Assembly (NCBI GenBank): GCA_030407085.1
Contig: CM059587.1
Location: 91,879,001 to 91,943,000 of the forward strand
Direction of reading: 5' to 3'
DNA: 64,000 nt
Source: Trichopria drosophilae
Lineage: Eukaryota; Arthropoda; Insecta; Hymenoptera; Diapriidae
Within the stretch, counting starts at the first letter, position 1; each line of letters begins with the position of its first letter. The notes beneath the pieces are model-generated. The model had not been told where the DNA came from. It saw nothing but the letters and a program-made list of their open reading frames with translations, and ran no database searches. Below, in pieces: positions 1 through 12,045 of this stretch. Position numbers and translations under genes: made by a program.

Positions 1-2950
1 TTCGTAACAGTATATTCTAATATTTGTTCATATTCCTGTTAGTATTCGAAATTATTTGATAAAATACTAACTAAAATACTAACTAGAAGGTCGTGAAGCA
101 GAGAAATAAAATTGTTATTACAAAAATAAATAATCATTATTAGTTCCTAAGATTTTATTTTTATGATAGTTTTTAAATTCCAAATAGTTATATTGAAGAG
201 CAGTAGTTAATAGTTAAGAACGTTACACTGCACATAAGTAATAACTTTGTAATATTTCGTAAATTGTAAATAAAAAAGAAGTTCAGTTTTGTCTGGAAAA
301 GCTTAGTAAGAATAATAAAATTTCCTAAGCGATTTCTCTCATTGCGTCATCAGACAACAACTGCCAATAATAAATATTAAATTAATATATTCAAATAGTT
401 TTGGTATTTTTCGGTCAATTAAAGAATAAAAATAAAAAATGGTTGAGTTTAAAAAAATTAGAAGAAAAAAAAGGGCCTATAATTTGGAGGGTTTTTGTAA
501 TAAATAATTAAAAACGTTTCGACCTCGATATGAGTCCTCTTCAAGGCTATGTAACATAATGTCTTGGTACTAACAAAAGTACTTTTATTCTTTAAGACAA
601 AATGTTTAAAGTAGTTGAGGCAATATTTTATGTAAGTACACGTGGAAGCTTTTAGTAAGAATAGATAGAAATGTAAACCACAGGTTAAATTATTTGTCAT
701 CTATTAAATTATTCCTGGCCTAATGAATTACTAGATGCTATATAATGGTAGAATATATAACGGGAAAAATTACCAAAAGTTTTAAAAAGTAATGTTTCCA
801 AAAGGCTTGACTATTTTCAATTATTAGTTAGCGTAAAAGATACAAAATAATAAATTGGGTGCTGCTAACTTTAGTTGATTTATTCACTTATAACGTTAGT
901 ACTAAGAAAAATGCTTGAAAACAAAACGCCACACTTGCAATTAATAGTAACTTAAGTAATTGTATATTTAAAAAAGTACTTAGTAATTCGGAAGTTAATT
1001 ATCGATTAAACTAAATAACTATTTCGTATGCATTTTATTTGTTTGAATATTTCGTTAAGGGTGAATCAACATTTTCGACCACTTCTTTAATCTGAAAATG
1101 GGAGTGATATTAACGAAAATATTACATTTTTATAGTGTTGTTACACCAACCGGTTTTTTTGGTACCTGCAAATCTCTAAATTGATTTTCCCACACTTTAT
1201 GTTTTTAAGGTCCGTGGGCAACTGTCTGAAGATGTAGTGAACTGACCCTTTTAAATTTTTTAAGTTGTTTACACCCATTCAATACACGTGGAATGAGGGT
1301 TATAACGGTGTTTTTATTTTTTTTCTCTTATTTCGAATTTTTTAATACAAAATGTGCAGTAAACATGTAAAACACTGCTCCGTTAACTGCGGAGTATTAC
1401 TAAAATTTAAAAAATGGGTGATTCTATTTTAATATTATGTGCTTAAATGGGTTTTAATATAAAAATTTTTAATTCGGTTACAGGACACTTTTAGACAATT
1501 TCTATGCAAAAAATTCGTTTTCGTTGTATATTGTTTTCTGTTTTGAAAAATCGATACATTGAAACAAGGATAAACTTACGAAAATATTGCTTCTCAAATT
1601 GATAGTAAAGCTATGTGTAGGTACTAGCCCTAATATTCTACCCAATTCCATATGCTGAAATTTTTTTCGTTTATGTTCAAAAATATTAAAAATATCGAAA
1701 ATTGTTTTAAATTACAGCTTTAAATCTTCTCAATGTACATATTTTTCGTTTAGTTAATTTTTTGTGAACGTGTGATAAAAACTGGAAAAAAAAATTAATT
1801 TTATAAAAAAATTATTAATAGTACTAATTATTTTAAAAAATCATTAAAATCAATTCTTCTTATGTTAGTGCGCATAAAACGAATGTCACGAAAATTTGCG
1901 CAAATCCAATCACATGGTGACAATGATGAAAAATCATAAAAAATTATGATTTTTCGCTATTTTTCTTATTTACTTAGAACAAAAATGGAAATATCGAAAA
2001 ATATTTCCAATAAAAGTTGTAGATCTGCTCACTATACATATTTTATGTTACATACATTTTCCGGTGTTTTCAATATTCAAGGAAATAAACGAAGAGAGTA
2101 ATGAAAAATCACAATTTTTACGAATTTTTCATGTTTTTCACCACGTAAATCGCATTTACGCCATTTTTTAAATCATATTCGATTTCAATGTATCAAAATA
2201 TGTTGGACACCAAAGATGTAATAAAAATTATTAGTAATCCTGACAGGTTTTTTTACAATACACCTATAAAATTGATTTTCTCAATATTTTTGCAAATAAA
2301 CGAGAAGAATCTTAATTTTTATGAGGTTTTCACAAGTTTACTAAGAAAAGTGCTTCGAATTTAATGAAGAATACACCGGAATTTATTCGGATTTTTTAGG
2401 TAAATTTTTTTAAAATTAATATCTTTAATACTAATAACACTTTAAAAAATGTCCAAAGAATTTTTTACCTTATGTACCAGAATTTTTTCAGTTTCAAACA
2501 AATTTTTATGTAGGACGTCTTTTTGGGCACTTTGTATAGAATTTTTAAACCCTTCTAAAAGTTTGTGATGTGGAAAATGATACGTGAAATAGAAACCTTG
2601 AAACATCGTGTTTTTTATTCATTTACTCCGTGTAATTTTTGTATTTTTAATTTGCATATTTTTTGAAGCATTTTAAAGAGCGGGGTTTGAGACATACAAA
2701 ACCCGCATCACAAAATGTTTAAAACTTTTAATAAGTACTGTCAAACTGCCTGTTAAAAGTTTGGAAATTTGATCCTTAATACGTTAATTTAAAATAATAA
2801 AAAGATTTTCAGCCTTTACTAAATACTGTTAAATAATAACTGCTTACAGTCGAAATGCGGGATTTCAAAAAACTTCATATTTTTGAAAAATTATTCATTT
2901 TTAACGAAATATGATTTGAGAAATAAATTGTTTTGAAACACATTGATATT
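1..2950. other. AT-rich intergenic sequence, no gene seen
   Basis: Strongly AT-rich sequence with only short, low-complexity reading frames. The part from about 1140 to 2500 has repeated A/T-run motifs (such as GAAAAATCA and its complement) that look like an old, decayed repeat, but I found no boundaries. No coding region, RNA gene or terminal repeat can be supported. Confidence 0.5.
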
Positions 2951-2954
2951 TTAC

Positions 2955-3230
2955 AGTTAAGCGAAAAATTGGGCTCCAAATGACTGGAGAAGATAAAGCG
3001 GAGATAGCACATGTGAGAAAGGGAGAGTCGGCTCGTCTGTATTTGTAGATAAGTTCCATTGGTATAGACGACGGGGGTTTGCCGACATCGTAGAGATAAC
3101 GTTTCGATAACGCCAAGCGATACCTGCGACGCGTAACGACGCGATTACACGAAATGAACAATTGTGTACGCACACGATGTGTACTTTTAGTGTGGAAATA
3201 CTGTTTTGGAATTTCAATTTTTACATATTT
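2955..3230. other. GC-richer block of unknown nature
   Basis: This stretch is clearly richer in G+C than its surroundings and is open in two minus-strand frames (2901-3173 and 2957-3217). Neither translation resembles a family I know, and both frames overlap, which argues against coding. It could be an old exon, a non-coding conserved element or a transposon relic. Confidence 0.25.
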
Positions 3231-5272
3231 TATTCAATATACAGTGACAAAAAATTTCCGAACCGTTTTATGTTTGGTTGCATTTATTTATTTGGGATAG
3301 ATTTTGGTTGCTCAAGAAGACTATAAGAAAATACATTTTGTATCAAAGTTCTATGCCCTCAAATTTGTACACCTTTGTCATATAGGACAAACGAAGAAAA
3401 TCTTTGTGTAAATTACATCTGAACATGTAGAGAAAAAGATAGGTACGCTACTGTGACACCACTAGATGTCGCTGAGAAACCGATGCTCAACATGATTCCA
3501 TGAAGTAAACATTTATGTACGCACACATAGATTTTGGTTATTCAACAAGAGAATACAAATTGCGATTAAGCCGGAGATAATCAGTTTTGTGCATAATGAA
3601 TTAAATATGCAGTGACAATAAATAAATTGATTCATGTGATACTGACAAGTATTTTATATTTTTAACAGTTTTTTTAGTGACATTAAAAAATTAAGAAAAT
3701 ACTCTATTATTTTAAGATAGTTAATACATCGTATTAACAATTTTTCTGTCCGATAAACGTCTTTATTGAATGTTAGATGGCGCTCGCATCAAGACTTTTT
3801 CGCAAGTACCAAGAACCTAACTAAACAGTGAAAAATATACAGCAAATATGTTACAAGTTAACAGCAAAATCTATCGATCTTTTCGAACCCACTATTAGTA
3901 CAAATAATTCGGCTGAATTTTTTTTAAATTTTTAAAGCACGAGGAAGTCGTAAGCTTCTAGGTATTTTTAGAAACATTGCATGCGATCTGCTTATTATTA
4001 AATGTAAGTACTTGATTTTTTCGTGTCGCTTTCTTATCTTTTCCTCCCGTTAACTACGATACGAATTTAAAAAGCAGACAGATTCGTTTAACCGTCCATC
4101 TTCAAATCCCGATCTCAATTCCTACCAGGAACTTTTCGCAATTGAGTCAATTAGCCAATTGCAGTAATTAGAGAGAAAGGATGCACGGGCGCAAGAACGC
4201 GTCTCTGTCCGTTAATCTTACAGCACTCAATTACTCGCTTGGGTTCCCCAACGTTATCGATGTATGCCCAAAAATGGTTTGCTATACAACCGAAAACTTA
4301 CCGATGTTTTTAGCAAGGTTATGTTACTTGAGTAAATTAATAAAGTGAAAATGAGAAATTGGCCAAAGTATGTCAGAAACGGTAGTTTGCTGAATTATTA
4401 TTGGTTAAATTTATCTAATGACAAAGTTAGTAAATAATTATTAGGTCACAAAATAATGAAACTTAACAATCAACTAATTCTGTACTTATAATTACTAATT
4501 AATTTAGTTCGTTAACTGCTATGGAATACTATCATGTAAATAATATTCCTCTATGAATTTCAATAATACGACGCACCGACTTATAATCCAAGCACTTGCG
4601 ATAAATGAAAATTAAAATGTAGCCATCTATCGAAAAATAATCTCAACGTATCTTTCTTGAGATAATGAAAATTTGAAATATTTTCGGTTTAAAAGTGGTT
4701 GAAAGTTGTATTAACGTATGTCATGAATGAATATTAAACTGAATTAAGAAAACATTTTATAACATGCGTATTATAATTATATGCAATATTACACCTATGT
4801 TAAACGCACTTTAAACTTATTCATAAGATACATGATAACACTTTTTGACATTTAAAATACGTTTCGTATAATATACATGTATTGTAAATGTTCATGATAA
4901 ACGTTCACTGAACTATTTTTAAACCAATCTTAATATAATAAAGTTATATTAAATGATAGTGTTTTATTGGGTAAATGTCTGCATTTACGAATTGCTTCGT
5001 GTCTTTAACTGTTTTTTATTAACTGCTTCTCTTACAATTAAATCAACCATTCTTCATTTTAAATATCAAAATAAAAGTTCTGAACAAAAATTTTTAGTGA
5101 TTCATGGTAAATTAAAGTGAATACTCATTTTCAGAATTATTTGGAAAGAGAAAATATAAACAAAATAGAAATGTGTAACTAAAATTCCTAAAAGTCAATT
5201 AAACACATCTCGTCCTCTTGATATTCATCCAAATATATTCTAGAATTCTAAGAATTTCCTATATAACAATAA
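3231..5272. other. AT-rich intergenic sequence
   Basis: No gene seen. Two similar motifs containing CAGTGACAA occur at about 3241 and 3611 in the same orientation, so they are not inverted ends of a transposon. The rest is AT-rich with scattered short direct repeats. Confidence 0.45.
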
Positions 5273-5307
5273 TCTCTCTCTCTCTCTCTGTCTCTCTCTC
5301 TCTCTTT
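5273..5307. repeat. (CT)n microsatellite
   Basis: An almost pure CT dinucleotide run, interrupted once by CTGT. Confidence 0.95.
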
Positions 5308-6400
5308 ACTTATTTTAAGTAAAACGCTTCCGTATGATTAGATCTTATTAATTTGATTCGCCCGAATTATTTTCTGTTGATCAAAGATTTCTTCAAAGCT
5401 ATTTTCATTGGAACCTATCAGATATATATAGTTTAAAATGTTCATGTTTCATGGTTAAATCAACCAAGTTGATAGTTACTAAATTTTGGATGAAATCAAA
5501 TGATTTTGAATATTTTATTGTTGTATTGGTGATTATTTAATTAACAATAAGTCACATTTTTACTTCCAATCAATATTTAATACTTTAATATTTTCATAAT
5601 TAATAGAAAATATATACAAAAATACAAATGTCTTTCAAAATCAAAACAATGACACCAGCATTGTAAAAGACAGAAAATAGAAGCATGAAAAATGATAAAA
5701 AATAAGTTTCACATAAAGCCATGGATTAAATTTAGATAACCTAATAAGCTTTAGGAAAATTTAAGAAAATGTAATTAACAATAAATATAAATTCAAACGT
5801 AGAATGTTTAATTTCAAAGTAAACATGATTGGACCTGAAGAAACTGAACATCAAGCTACTTCTTGAACTTAGTAAGTACAAATATTAAATCATGTGACGT
5901 TTTGTTTTCAAAATATTAACTTGTAAAAAATGTTATACTTACTTAATTTAAAAAATCAACAACTCGTTTCAAAGGATAACATTTTTGCAAAAGCGATCCC
6001 CTATTGGAAGAAATATTTTGGCGAAGTGAAATAATGAAACTATCGAATCTGAAATCGATGATATAAAACAACTCCTAATGCACGGAAAAAATTTATTAGT
6101 TGATATTTTAGTAGCCACAGCTAAAGAATGAAAGCAAATTTGTTTAGCTACACGCGCTAACTTTGTTGAGCTAAATATCTTAGCTTCTGTAAACAATTCA
6201 TTTTTATTATTTAGATGTGGCAATAAACTCCATTTTTCCATGTATTATTTACTATTGTACAGTAACCAAATCGATGAAGGATGGGATTAGACGAATAATA
6301 AACAATAAGTATGTGTAATGTAGCGAAATTTATTTTTAATTTTATTTCGTTCAAAAATAAAATTATTTGTAAAAAAGACTTGTCCGCTCTCTGTATAGGT
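5308..6400. other. AT-rich intergenic sequence
   Basis: No recognisable gene. A minus-strand frame of 90 codons (5969-6241) has no known motif and ordinary AT-driven composition. Several TTTATT motifs near 6330-6350 would be poly(A) signals on the minus strand and could end a very long Jun transcript, but this cannot be shown here. Confidence 0.4.
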
Positions 6401-6453
6401 ATACAATATATAACATATTTATATATTTATATATATTTATATATTTATATTTT
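6401..6453. repeat. TATATTTA-type low-complexity repeat
   Basis: A run of TATATTTATA-like units with slight variation. Confidence 0.9.
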
Positions 6454-6633
6454 GCGTGTACGTGTCAAGATAACTGTAATGTAAAGTAAAAAGAAATTGC
6501 AAACGCATTCAATTACTTCTGGCTGTGTCAACGCATCATGTTATCATTTTTGTAAAATGTTACTTTCTCCGTTCGCAGAAATCTGTCTTTGTATTCGCAT
6601 TATCACTAAGAAATGTAATACAGTAATCATGTA

Positions 6634-6634
<1 letters not shown>

Positions 6635-6666
<32 letters not shown>

Positions 6667-6682
6667 TAATAAAATAATATTA
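6635..6682. repeat. (AAT)n microsatellite
   Basis: About ten TAA/AAT triplets in a row followed by a few imperfect AAAATAAT units. Confidence 0.95.
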
Positions 6683-6699
6683 CAATAATATAATCTATT

Positions 6700-8456
6700 G
6701 GGGTTCTTCGCTTAAGGGCTAAATCACATGTGGTTGTTTTACTTTCATACGTTTTGTGCAGCCGCTTCCTTTCGCTACTTTTTCAAAAATACGAGCTCTC
6801 GCCGCTACAAATGTTATGTAATTTTTCGCAATAACAAATATATCTTAGACTGCTCGTTATCGCCGACGCGACCTATCAAGCTTGTTCCGTATACCAAAAG
6901 ACGCATTTTCCCTACGTACGCATTGACTCCAAGTAGTATAAAAATTCGTCGAAGATCGTCTTAAAATGTCCCTGCAAATTCGAAGGAATTCATCAAAAGA
7001 TACGCTTTTCGAAAAAGGCACACTGCAGAAACGTAATAAGACGATGCGCAACGTCGCTCTCTATAGGCACATGCCGGAACGACCAAAAGAAATTTGTATA
7101 AACGGGCGGATCTAACGACGTAGACACCGTCGAATTTGGCCTCGAGATCGGGTTTGTTTTTAATTAAATAAAACGTAAATACTAAAATGACTTTTTTACA
7201 TCAAGAGGCCAAACGCGACGACCGCTACTATGTTTTACACAAACATTCGACAATGCGCTTGCCGCGATTCCAGAAAACAATGAAAACGAGAGATCAAGAC
7301 GACTCTTAGAGTCGTCCAAGCGCGCTGGTCTCATTAAATACGTACAAAAATCTTATTTTTAATAAACGTAATTGTGTAGGCAATGTTCAAAGTCGAAAGT
7401 GTCATAGTGAAAGAAACGCGGCGACTCTCGGTATTTTTTCCCCGATAATCTCGAAACCATTTGGCGCGCGGCCACGCAAAATTCACAATTTCGCGTCGTC
7501 GCTGTATAAATTAAGACTGTACATTTTACATAATCCGATGCCACCGCGTTCCAGAGACTCGGGAAAAGCATAAAAATACGTCACGAGCGGGTTCCACACA
7601 GTTTAAAATGCTGGATACGTTTAAGGACATAATGAAGGGTTTGTATCTGGATTTAGATAATGATAGGCGTTTAATGTTCGATTCATTAGGATGTTGAAAT
7701 TCACGCAGTGTTCAAAACAGAGATATGGCAGGAAAATTACGTTCCTATCATTATCTGGATCATCCTTCGAAATGTTCAGTAGATTTTAAATTCTGAATTA
7801 AGGAAAGAATCAATGATCGTAGGTGCCTCAACGATCATTAGATTATTTACACCGCATCGATCATGTAAGTGGCATCCAACATTTTAAACATTTCTACCTC
7901 GCGATAAGGAAGTGGTTGTACCGGAAACAATGACGATTTCGGAAACGAACGAGTTTCCAAAATTGTTCCACAATAAAAATTACGGGACCCCGTGGGATTC
8001 GAATTTGGGTAGCTCTGTTTCTTTCGTCCGCTACCTTTTTACATTATCCGTAGAAAATCGAAGGTTGATGGACGTACAGTAGTCCCCATCCTAAGTTATA
8101 CCGTCGGTTCTTTTAAAATGGCAAAAGCTTATCCAAAGTTATAGCCTCTTACTATCTCCACAACTCTGTTTATATTCATGCAATGAGTGCTTCTGTGTAA
8201 CTATCGCGAAGTGAGTGTGGCTCAGCGAAACAATGTGTTGGAGGAAGGAGAATAGACTGGTATAACTTTGCACGGTATAACTTAGGGCCGGGACCTACTG
8301 TAGTAAAAAATTCTGCCCCGGTTTTCGGACAAATTTTGAAAATCCAAGTTAGTCAAAAATATAAAATGTCTTTCGTCTTCGATTCTCGACGTTTTTATCA
8401 ACATGAAACAAAAGGTAAATCGTGTGCGCATCCGTACTTTCGCTCCCTCGCACGTA
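6700..8456. other. GC-richer region downstream of Jun
   Basis: This region lies 3' of Jun (minus strand) and is richer in CpG than the rest of the window. Several short overlapping frames are open in both directions (for example 6728-6964 + and 7359-7571 -), but none matches a known family. It could be a long Jun 3' UTR or a separate non-coding regulatory region. Confidence 0.35.
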
Positions 8457-8462
8457 TTTATT
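8457..8462 (-). terminator. Candidate poly(A) signal of Jun
   Basis: AATAAA read on the minus strand, about 655 bases after the Jun stop codon, followed by G-rich sequence. It is the first canonical signal I see downstream of the stop. Alternative signals exist further on (near 6330), so the actual end of the mRNA is uncertain. Confidence 0.3.
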
Positions 8463-9115
8463 GCATGTACATGTACGTGTTTCGGTAAACGTGTCTGTGT
8501 AAGTGTCGTGTACTTTACGTCAGTATTTGAATAATGTACAAGTTTTACAAGGGCATACTGGACAGGACTAGATGCATATGAGTGTGACGAAACTGAGTTC
8601 CGGCGACGTACAAAAATATCCGCGAGCAAACGAAACGGCACACATCCAGAAGAACCGAAATGCCACGACTGTCGATTGAGATACAAAATAAAAGGACACG
8701 AAACGTGTATAAAGTTAATCGCTCGCGAGAATTTACACTTGGCGATACGAAGTGTCCTTAAAGAACGTCCAAAGAGAAATAACAACGAAGAAAAGACTTT
8801 GGTTGACTCGTTGCAGAAATATCATATTTCTGAGCTGTCGTTTGTGTTCAGCAACATGTAGCAACGATTTACCGTTAACTTCTTTCCTAAATATTCTCCG
8901 AGCGTGTTTTCCTCCTTCGAGGAAGATCGCACGTCGTCTTCTTGATTGAGGGAACCGTCTGCCAGCACACGATGCGAACGCGTGTCATTTATGCGAAATG
9001 TTCTCCACGCACCACACGTCCACCGTGAAGGCGTGGGACCCAATTTGGTCGACAATATTGCAGAGAAGCACTCAGCAGGAAATTTTCAAAAAACGCAAAA
9101 TCGCGAATGAAAAGC

Positions 9116-9955
9116 TTAGTATTGGCCTTGGACGGCCATGATCTGACAGCCGTTGTGCACGTGATCCATCACCTGTTCCTTGAGACGGCACACGTGATCC
9201 TTTAACCTGTTGACGACTTGGCTGAGGTCGGTATTTTCGCCCTTGAGGAGCTTCACCTTGTCCTCCAGCCTAGAAATCCTTTCGAGCTTGCGCCTGCGAC
9301 ACTTTGAGGCAGCCACGCGGTTTCGCTGTCTTTTTCGCTCCAGTTTGATCCTCTCCTGACTTTCCATGTTGATGGGCGACAAAGGTGGAGAACTGGAAAC
9401 ACTCGGAACAGTCTGAGGTTCGTCTTTGATCATGAGTAGACTTTGGCTCATTGTGGATTCGGTACTCTGAACACTGCCCGGTGGTTCCAAATTCGTGTAC
9501 GTGGCCCCGTGCATGCTACCTGGTTCTTGCGAGCTGTCCGAATGGTGCAACTCGTTGAGAGCATCCACAAATCCACGAGCGTAAAGTTCCTGTGCTTCGG
9601 TGACAGTTTTTGGAAAAAGAATTTGGGTTGTAGGCGTTGGCATGGTTGTGACCAAACCATCCTGTTGGGCAATTATGAGCTTTTCCAGCTCCGGTGAACC
9701 AAGTTTAAGCATGTTCAGATCTGGAGAACCCAATTTCAAAAGGTTTAATTCCGGCGAATTGAGAAGTGGTGTCGCGTTGTTAAGACCCTGTGACAGCTGT
9801 CCCAAACGCGGCCTCTTGGCCTGCAATCCCTGGCGTTGACAGTTGAGATCCAACGTCAGATTCCTCTTCAAATGTCCGAGGTTTTCTCGGTTCACAGATA
9901 CGAAATTGCCCGTCTCCTCGTAGAAGGTTGCCTCCATTGCGAGGCTCCGCACCAT
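9116..9955 (-). CDS. Jra: Jun, AP-1 bZIP transcription factor
   Basis: Jun subunit of AP-1: a nuclear bZIP protein that dimerises with Fos/Kay or itself, binds TGACTCA sites and is activated by JNK. It is 279 residues from the first ATG at 9955. A second in-frame ATG at 9937 (MEATFYEE, like vertebrate METTFYDD) is an equally plausible start. Visible parts: JNK-docking delta-like motif KRNLTLDLN (30-38); three LNSPEL/LKLGSP-type modules with Ser-Pro at 67, 77 and 87 followed by EKLIIAQ; TPTP-like T107-P108; IKDEPQTVP (176-184, possible SUMO site); PPLSPI with S193; basic region 204-227 with [11 protein letters not shown]; leucine zipper with Leu 230, 237, 244, 251 and 258. The CDS has no intron, as is usual for jun genes. 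AP-1 sites lie upstream, which suggests autoregulation. Identification is certain; only the start codon is in doubt. Confidence 0.97.
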   Translation of the reverse strand: MVRSLAMEATFYEETGNFVSVNRENLGHLKRNLTLDLNCQRQGLQAKRPRLGQLSQGLNNATPLLNSPELNLLKLGSPDLNMLKLGSPELEKLIIAQQDGLVTTMPTPTTQILFPKTVTEAQELYARGFVDALNELHHSDSSQEPGSMHGATYTNLEPPGSVQSTESTMSQSLLMIKDEPQTVPSVSSSPPLSPINMESQERIKLERKRQRNRVAASKCRRRKLERISRLEDKVKLLKGENTDLSQVVNRLKDHVCRLKEQVMDHVHNGCQIMAVQGQY

Positions 9956-10481
9956 CGATAGACTGTTTTGCGAAAAACGCACCACTAAACTGGAATCGAT
10001 CACTTTTCGGTGTCGCGTGACTTGCGATTTCGCACTAGAGCTGCATCGACGGCTCTCTGTCAGACCGTATGTCTATCTATGTCCGTCTTTCTCCAATGAC
10101 CACGAGTTACATAACACGCGTCAGCCCGCGAAAGGTAAAGTCTACCCCGTGGTCGATAACTTTTTTTTTTTGTCCAAGCGCTCGGTCGGCCGTAAAGACC
10201 TCGATCCGAGTATGGTAATTCCTCGCTGCGTAATTCCGCGGACACTGACGAATTTAACGACAGGCACGACACTCCACGGTATGGATAAAATCCAGCAGCG
10301 ACAGTGGGACGAGCACGAGTGCGAACGTGCCACAACACAATGACTCACGAACACGAACACAAGAATCTGGATCGAGAGCGCGTGTGCGAAATAACCAACT
10401 GTGGTAAATCCGTCTTGCACCTTGCTCACTTTTACTACTGCGACAGTCACAAACGCACACCGCGGTGTCTCGACAACTTGT
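9956..10481 (-). other. Jra: Jun 5' untranslated region (predicted)
   Basis: The stretch between the predicted initiator (A at 10481, within TTCACA on the minus strand, 30 bases after the first T of a TATA box) and the first Jun ATG. It would be a leader of about 525 bases. Jun reading continues open upstream of the ATG without a clear start, so the ATG at 9955 or 9937 is the sensible start. Confidence 0.45.
10341..10347. promoter_or_regulatory. AP-1 (TRE) site in Jun leader
   Basis: A perfect TGACTCA heptamer inside the predicted Jun leader, the site bound by Jun/Fos dimers. With the second copy at 10517-10523 it fits Jun autoregulation, known for vertebrate c-jun. Confidence 0.65.
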
Positions 10482-10605
10482 GAACACCCAAGTAAACTGT
10501 ACTGCCTTATATCCAATGACTCAGAAAGACTAAAAATACCAGTGGCGTCACGGGCGCGATATCCGATTGGCTGTCGATGGCGTCATGGCTCGCTCCTCAT
10601 TGGTG
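10475..10605 (-). promoter_or_regulatory. Jra: Jun core and proximal promoter
   Basis: Read on the minus strand: two CCAAT boxes (10599-10603 and 10566-10570), two copies of the CRE-like octamer TGACGCCA (10578-10585 and 10543-10550), a perfect AP-1 site TGAGTCA (10517-10523), a TATA box TATAAGG (10505-10511) and an initiator-like TTCACA with its A at 10481. The TATA-to-initiator distance of 30 bases is canonical. The tight order CCAAT, CRE-like, TRE, TATA is what one expects for an immediate-early AP-1 gene; the start site itself is predicted. Confidence 0.65.
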
Positions 10606-11200
10606 AACTAGAAGCGTGCTCGGAGAGGCGAGGACGCGCATGCGTGGCGTTCGCGCCGCGAACGAAGAAACGGAGTTCCACGGAAACAGCGGCGGGGAGC
10701 GCGAACGCCGGTAAAACCGAGAAACGAAGAACGTGCACGAACGAGTTTCGAGTGAAATATCGTGTTCCCCTTCTCACTCTCAGTGATTGTCCGTCTCTTT
10801 CCATCGGTTTTCCCCTCTCGCATTCTCACCCAGGCGTTGGAAGAATCGTGGGCTGGTGCGTGGTTTAAGGGCAACGTGTATAACTTGCGTTATGCCGCGA
10901 TTGTCGTGGTGTTACTTACGGTCCAATAGGGCCGTTCGAATTCCGCGTGCAGGTTCCACTCTTGAAACTGCTATTACACGGGTTCGCCCGACACGGAAAA
11001 CTCCGGAATAGAAGGCTTTCGACTCTTAGATATCGACGGAGATTTCGTACGTATGTATGTGTTTTCGCGCGCGCGTGTGCCGCAGATATCGAATATTGTA
11101 TCGCGGATTATGTCGGACTTTCGACGTTCTCGGAATCGAGCTGTTTTTCGGAAACGCGCGATTCGATAAACATTTCTTTTTAACATTAATTTCGCCCCGC
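10606..11200. other. CpG-rich region upstream of Jun
   Basis: Markedly GC- and CpG-rich compared with the window. Several overlapping frames are open on both strands only because stop codons are rare here; none has a recognisable domain. Most likely upstream regulatory sequence of Jun. Confidence 0.4.
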
Positions 11201-11629
11201 TAAGATTTCGCTCGTAAAACCTGTGAGTTATTGCCGCTATTCAACATTTTTTTAAATTCCGTGTATGAACACAAAGAAACACCTTTTTTGCAAAAATTTC
11301 AAACGGGACATTGAAATAACTCGTAAAAATATGTCGGCGTATTGTTTTTGTTTTGAATTTGCCCGGCGCTAGGTGTAGGAAGTGTTTTCTAAGTTGATTC
11401 CGCGTAAAAAAAAAAACGAAAAGTCACATTAATTATCTTGTTTTTTTTGTAATTCACGAGATATATCCGGGATTGATTTTAGTTGTTTCCCTAAAAGCGT
11501 TAAAAACGAGACAAATTTGCACTATTTCCGTGATTTTGTTTTAAACTTGTTTATTACGCAAGACACTGAAATATTTCTGTTGAAAATATTGAAATTAGAG
11601 GTACATTAAAAAGTAACCTATGACAAAAT
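11201..11629. other. AT-rich intergenic sequence
   Basis: No gene, RNA or transposon end seen. Confidence 0.45.
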
Positions 11630-12045
11630 GCAACTTTGTGAAATTAAAGAAAATACTTTCACGAATAACTTTTGTTTATGTCACAAGAAGAAAAAACATG
11701 GCACACGAGCGGAAATTGAGTTACAACAAAATAATCTTGAAAATTTGTTATAAACAATAATACTTTGTTTATATCATTTACACCAGTGAAAAATTTAGGC
11801 ATTTCTGCACATTTTCGAATCAAAAATATTTTTTTTCTCTGAATGATAGTTTTCGAGATATCGCTGTTTAAAAAATGGTAAAGTTCATTTTTGTCGATTA
11901 CACCTCTATCAATAACTTTTGAACAAATTAATATTTTGAGCTGAAATTTACAGGATAGGCTTATCTTTACTCATTCTAAACGTAGTACAATTTTGAATAA
12001 GTTCTGAAACTTGACTCCGAAACGTTGGTGATTTCACATGAAATA
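11630..12045. repeat. Dispersed repeat, copy 1
   Basis: Clearly similar along its length to 30645-31030: shared blocks include GAAATTAAAGAAAATA, ACAAAATAATCTTGA, CAATAACTTTTGAACAA, CATTCTAAACGTAGT and AAACGTTGGTGA. No coding frame. An unclassified interspersed repeat, diverged by small indels. Confidence 0.8.

Noticed and set aside
3239..3625. CAGTGACAA words as Tc1 termini
   Set aside because: They are direct, not inverted, and no transposase relic lies between.
9443..9839. Plus-strand and alternative frames within Jun
   Set aside because: Shadows of the Jun coding sequence.
10017..11183. Many overlapping frames (70-155 codons) upstream of Jun
   Set aside because: They occur on both strands in all frames because the region is GC-rich and poor in stops; no domain, and they overlap the Jun promoter and leader.
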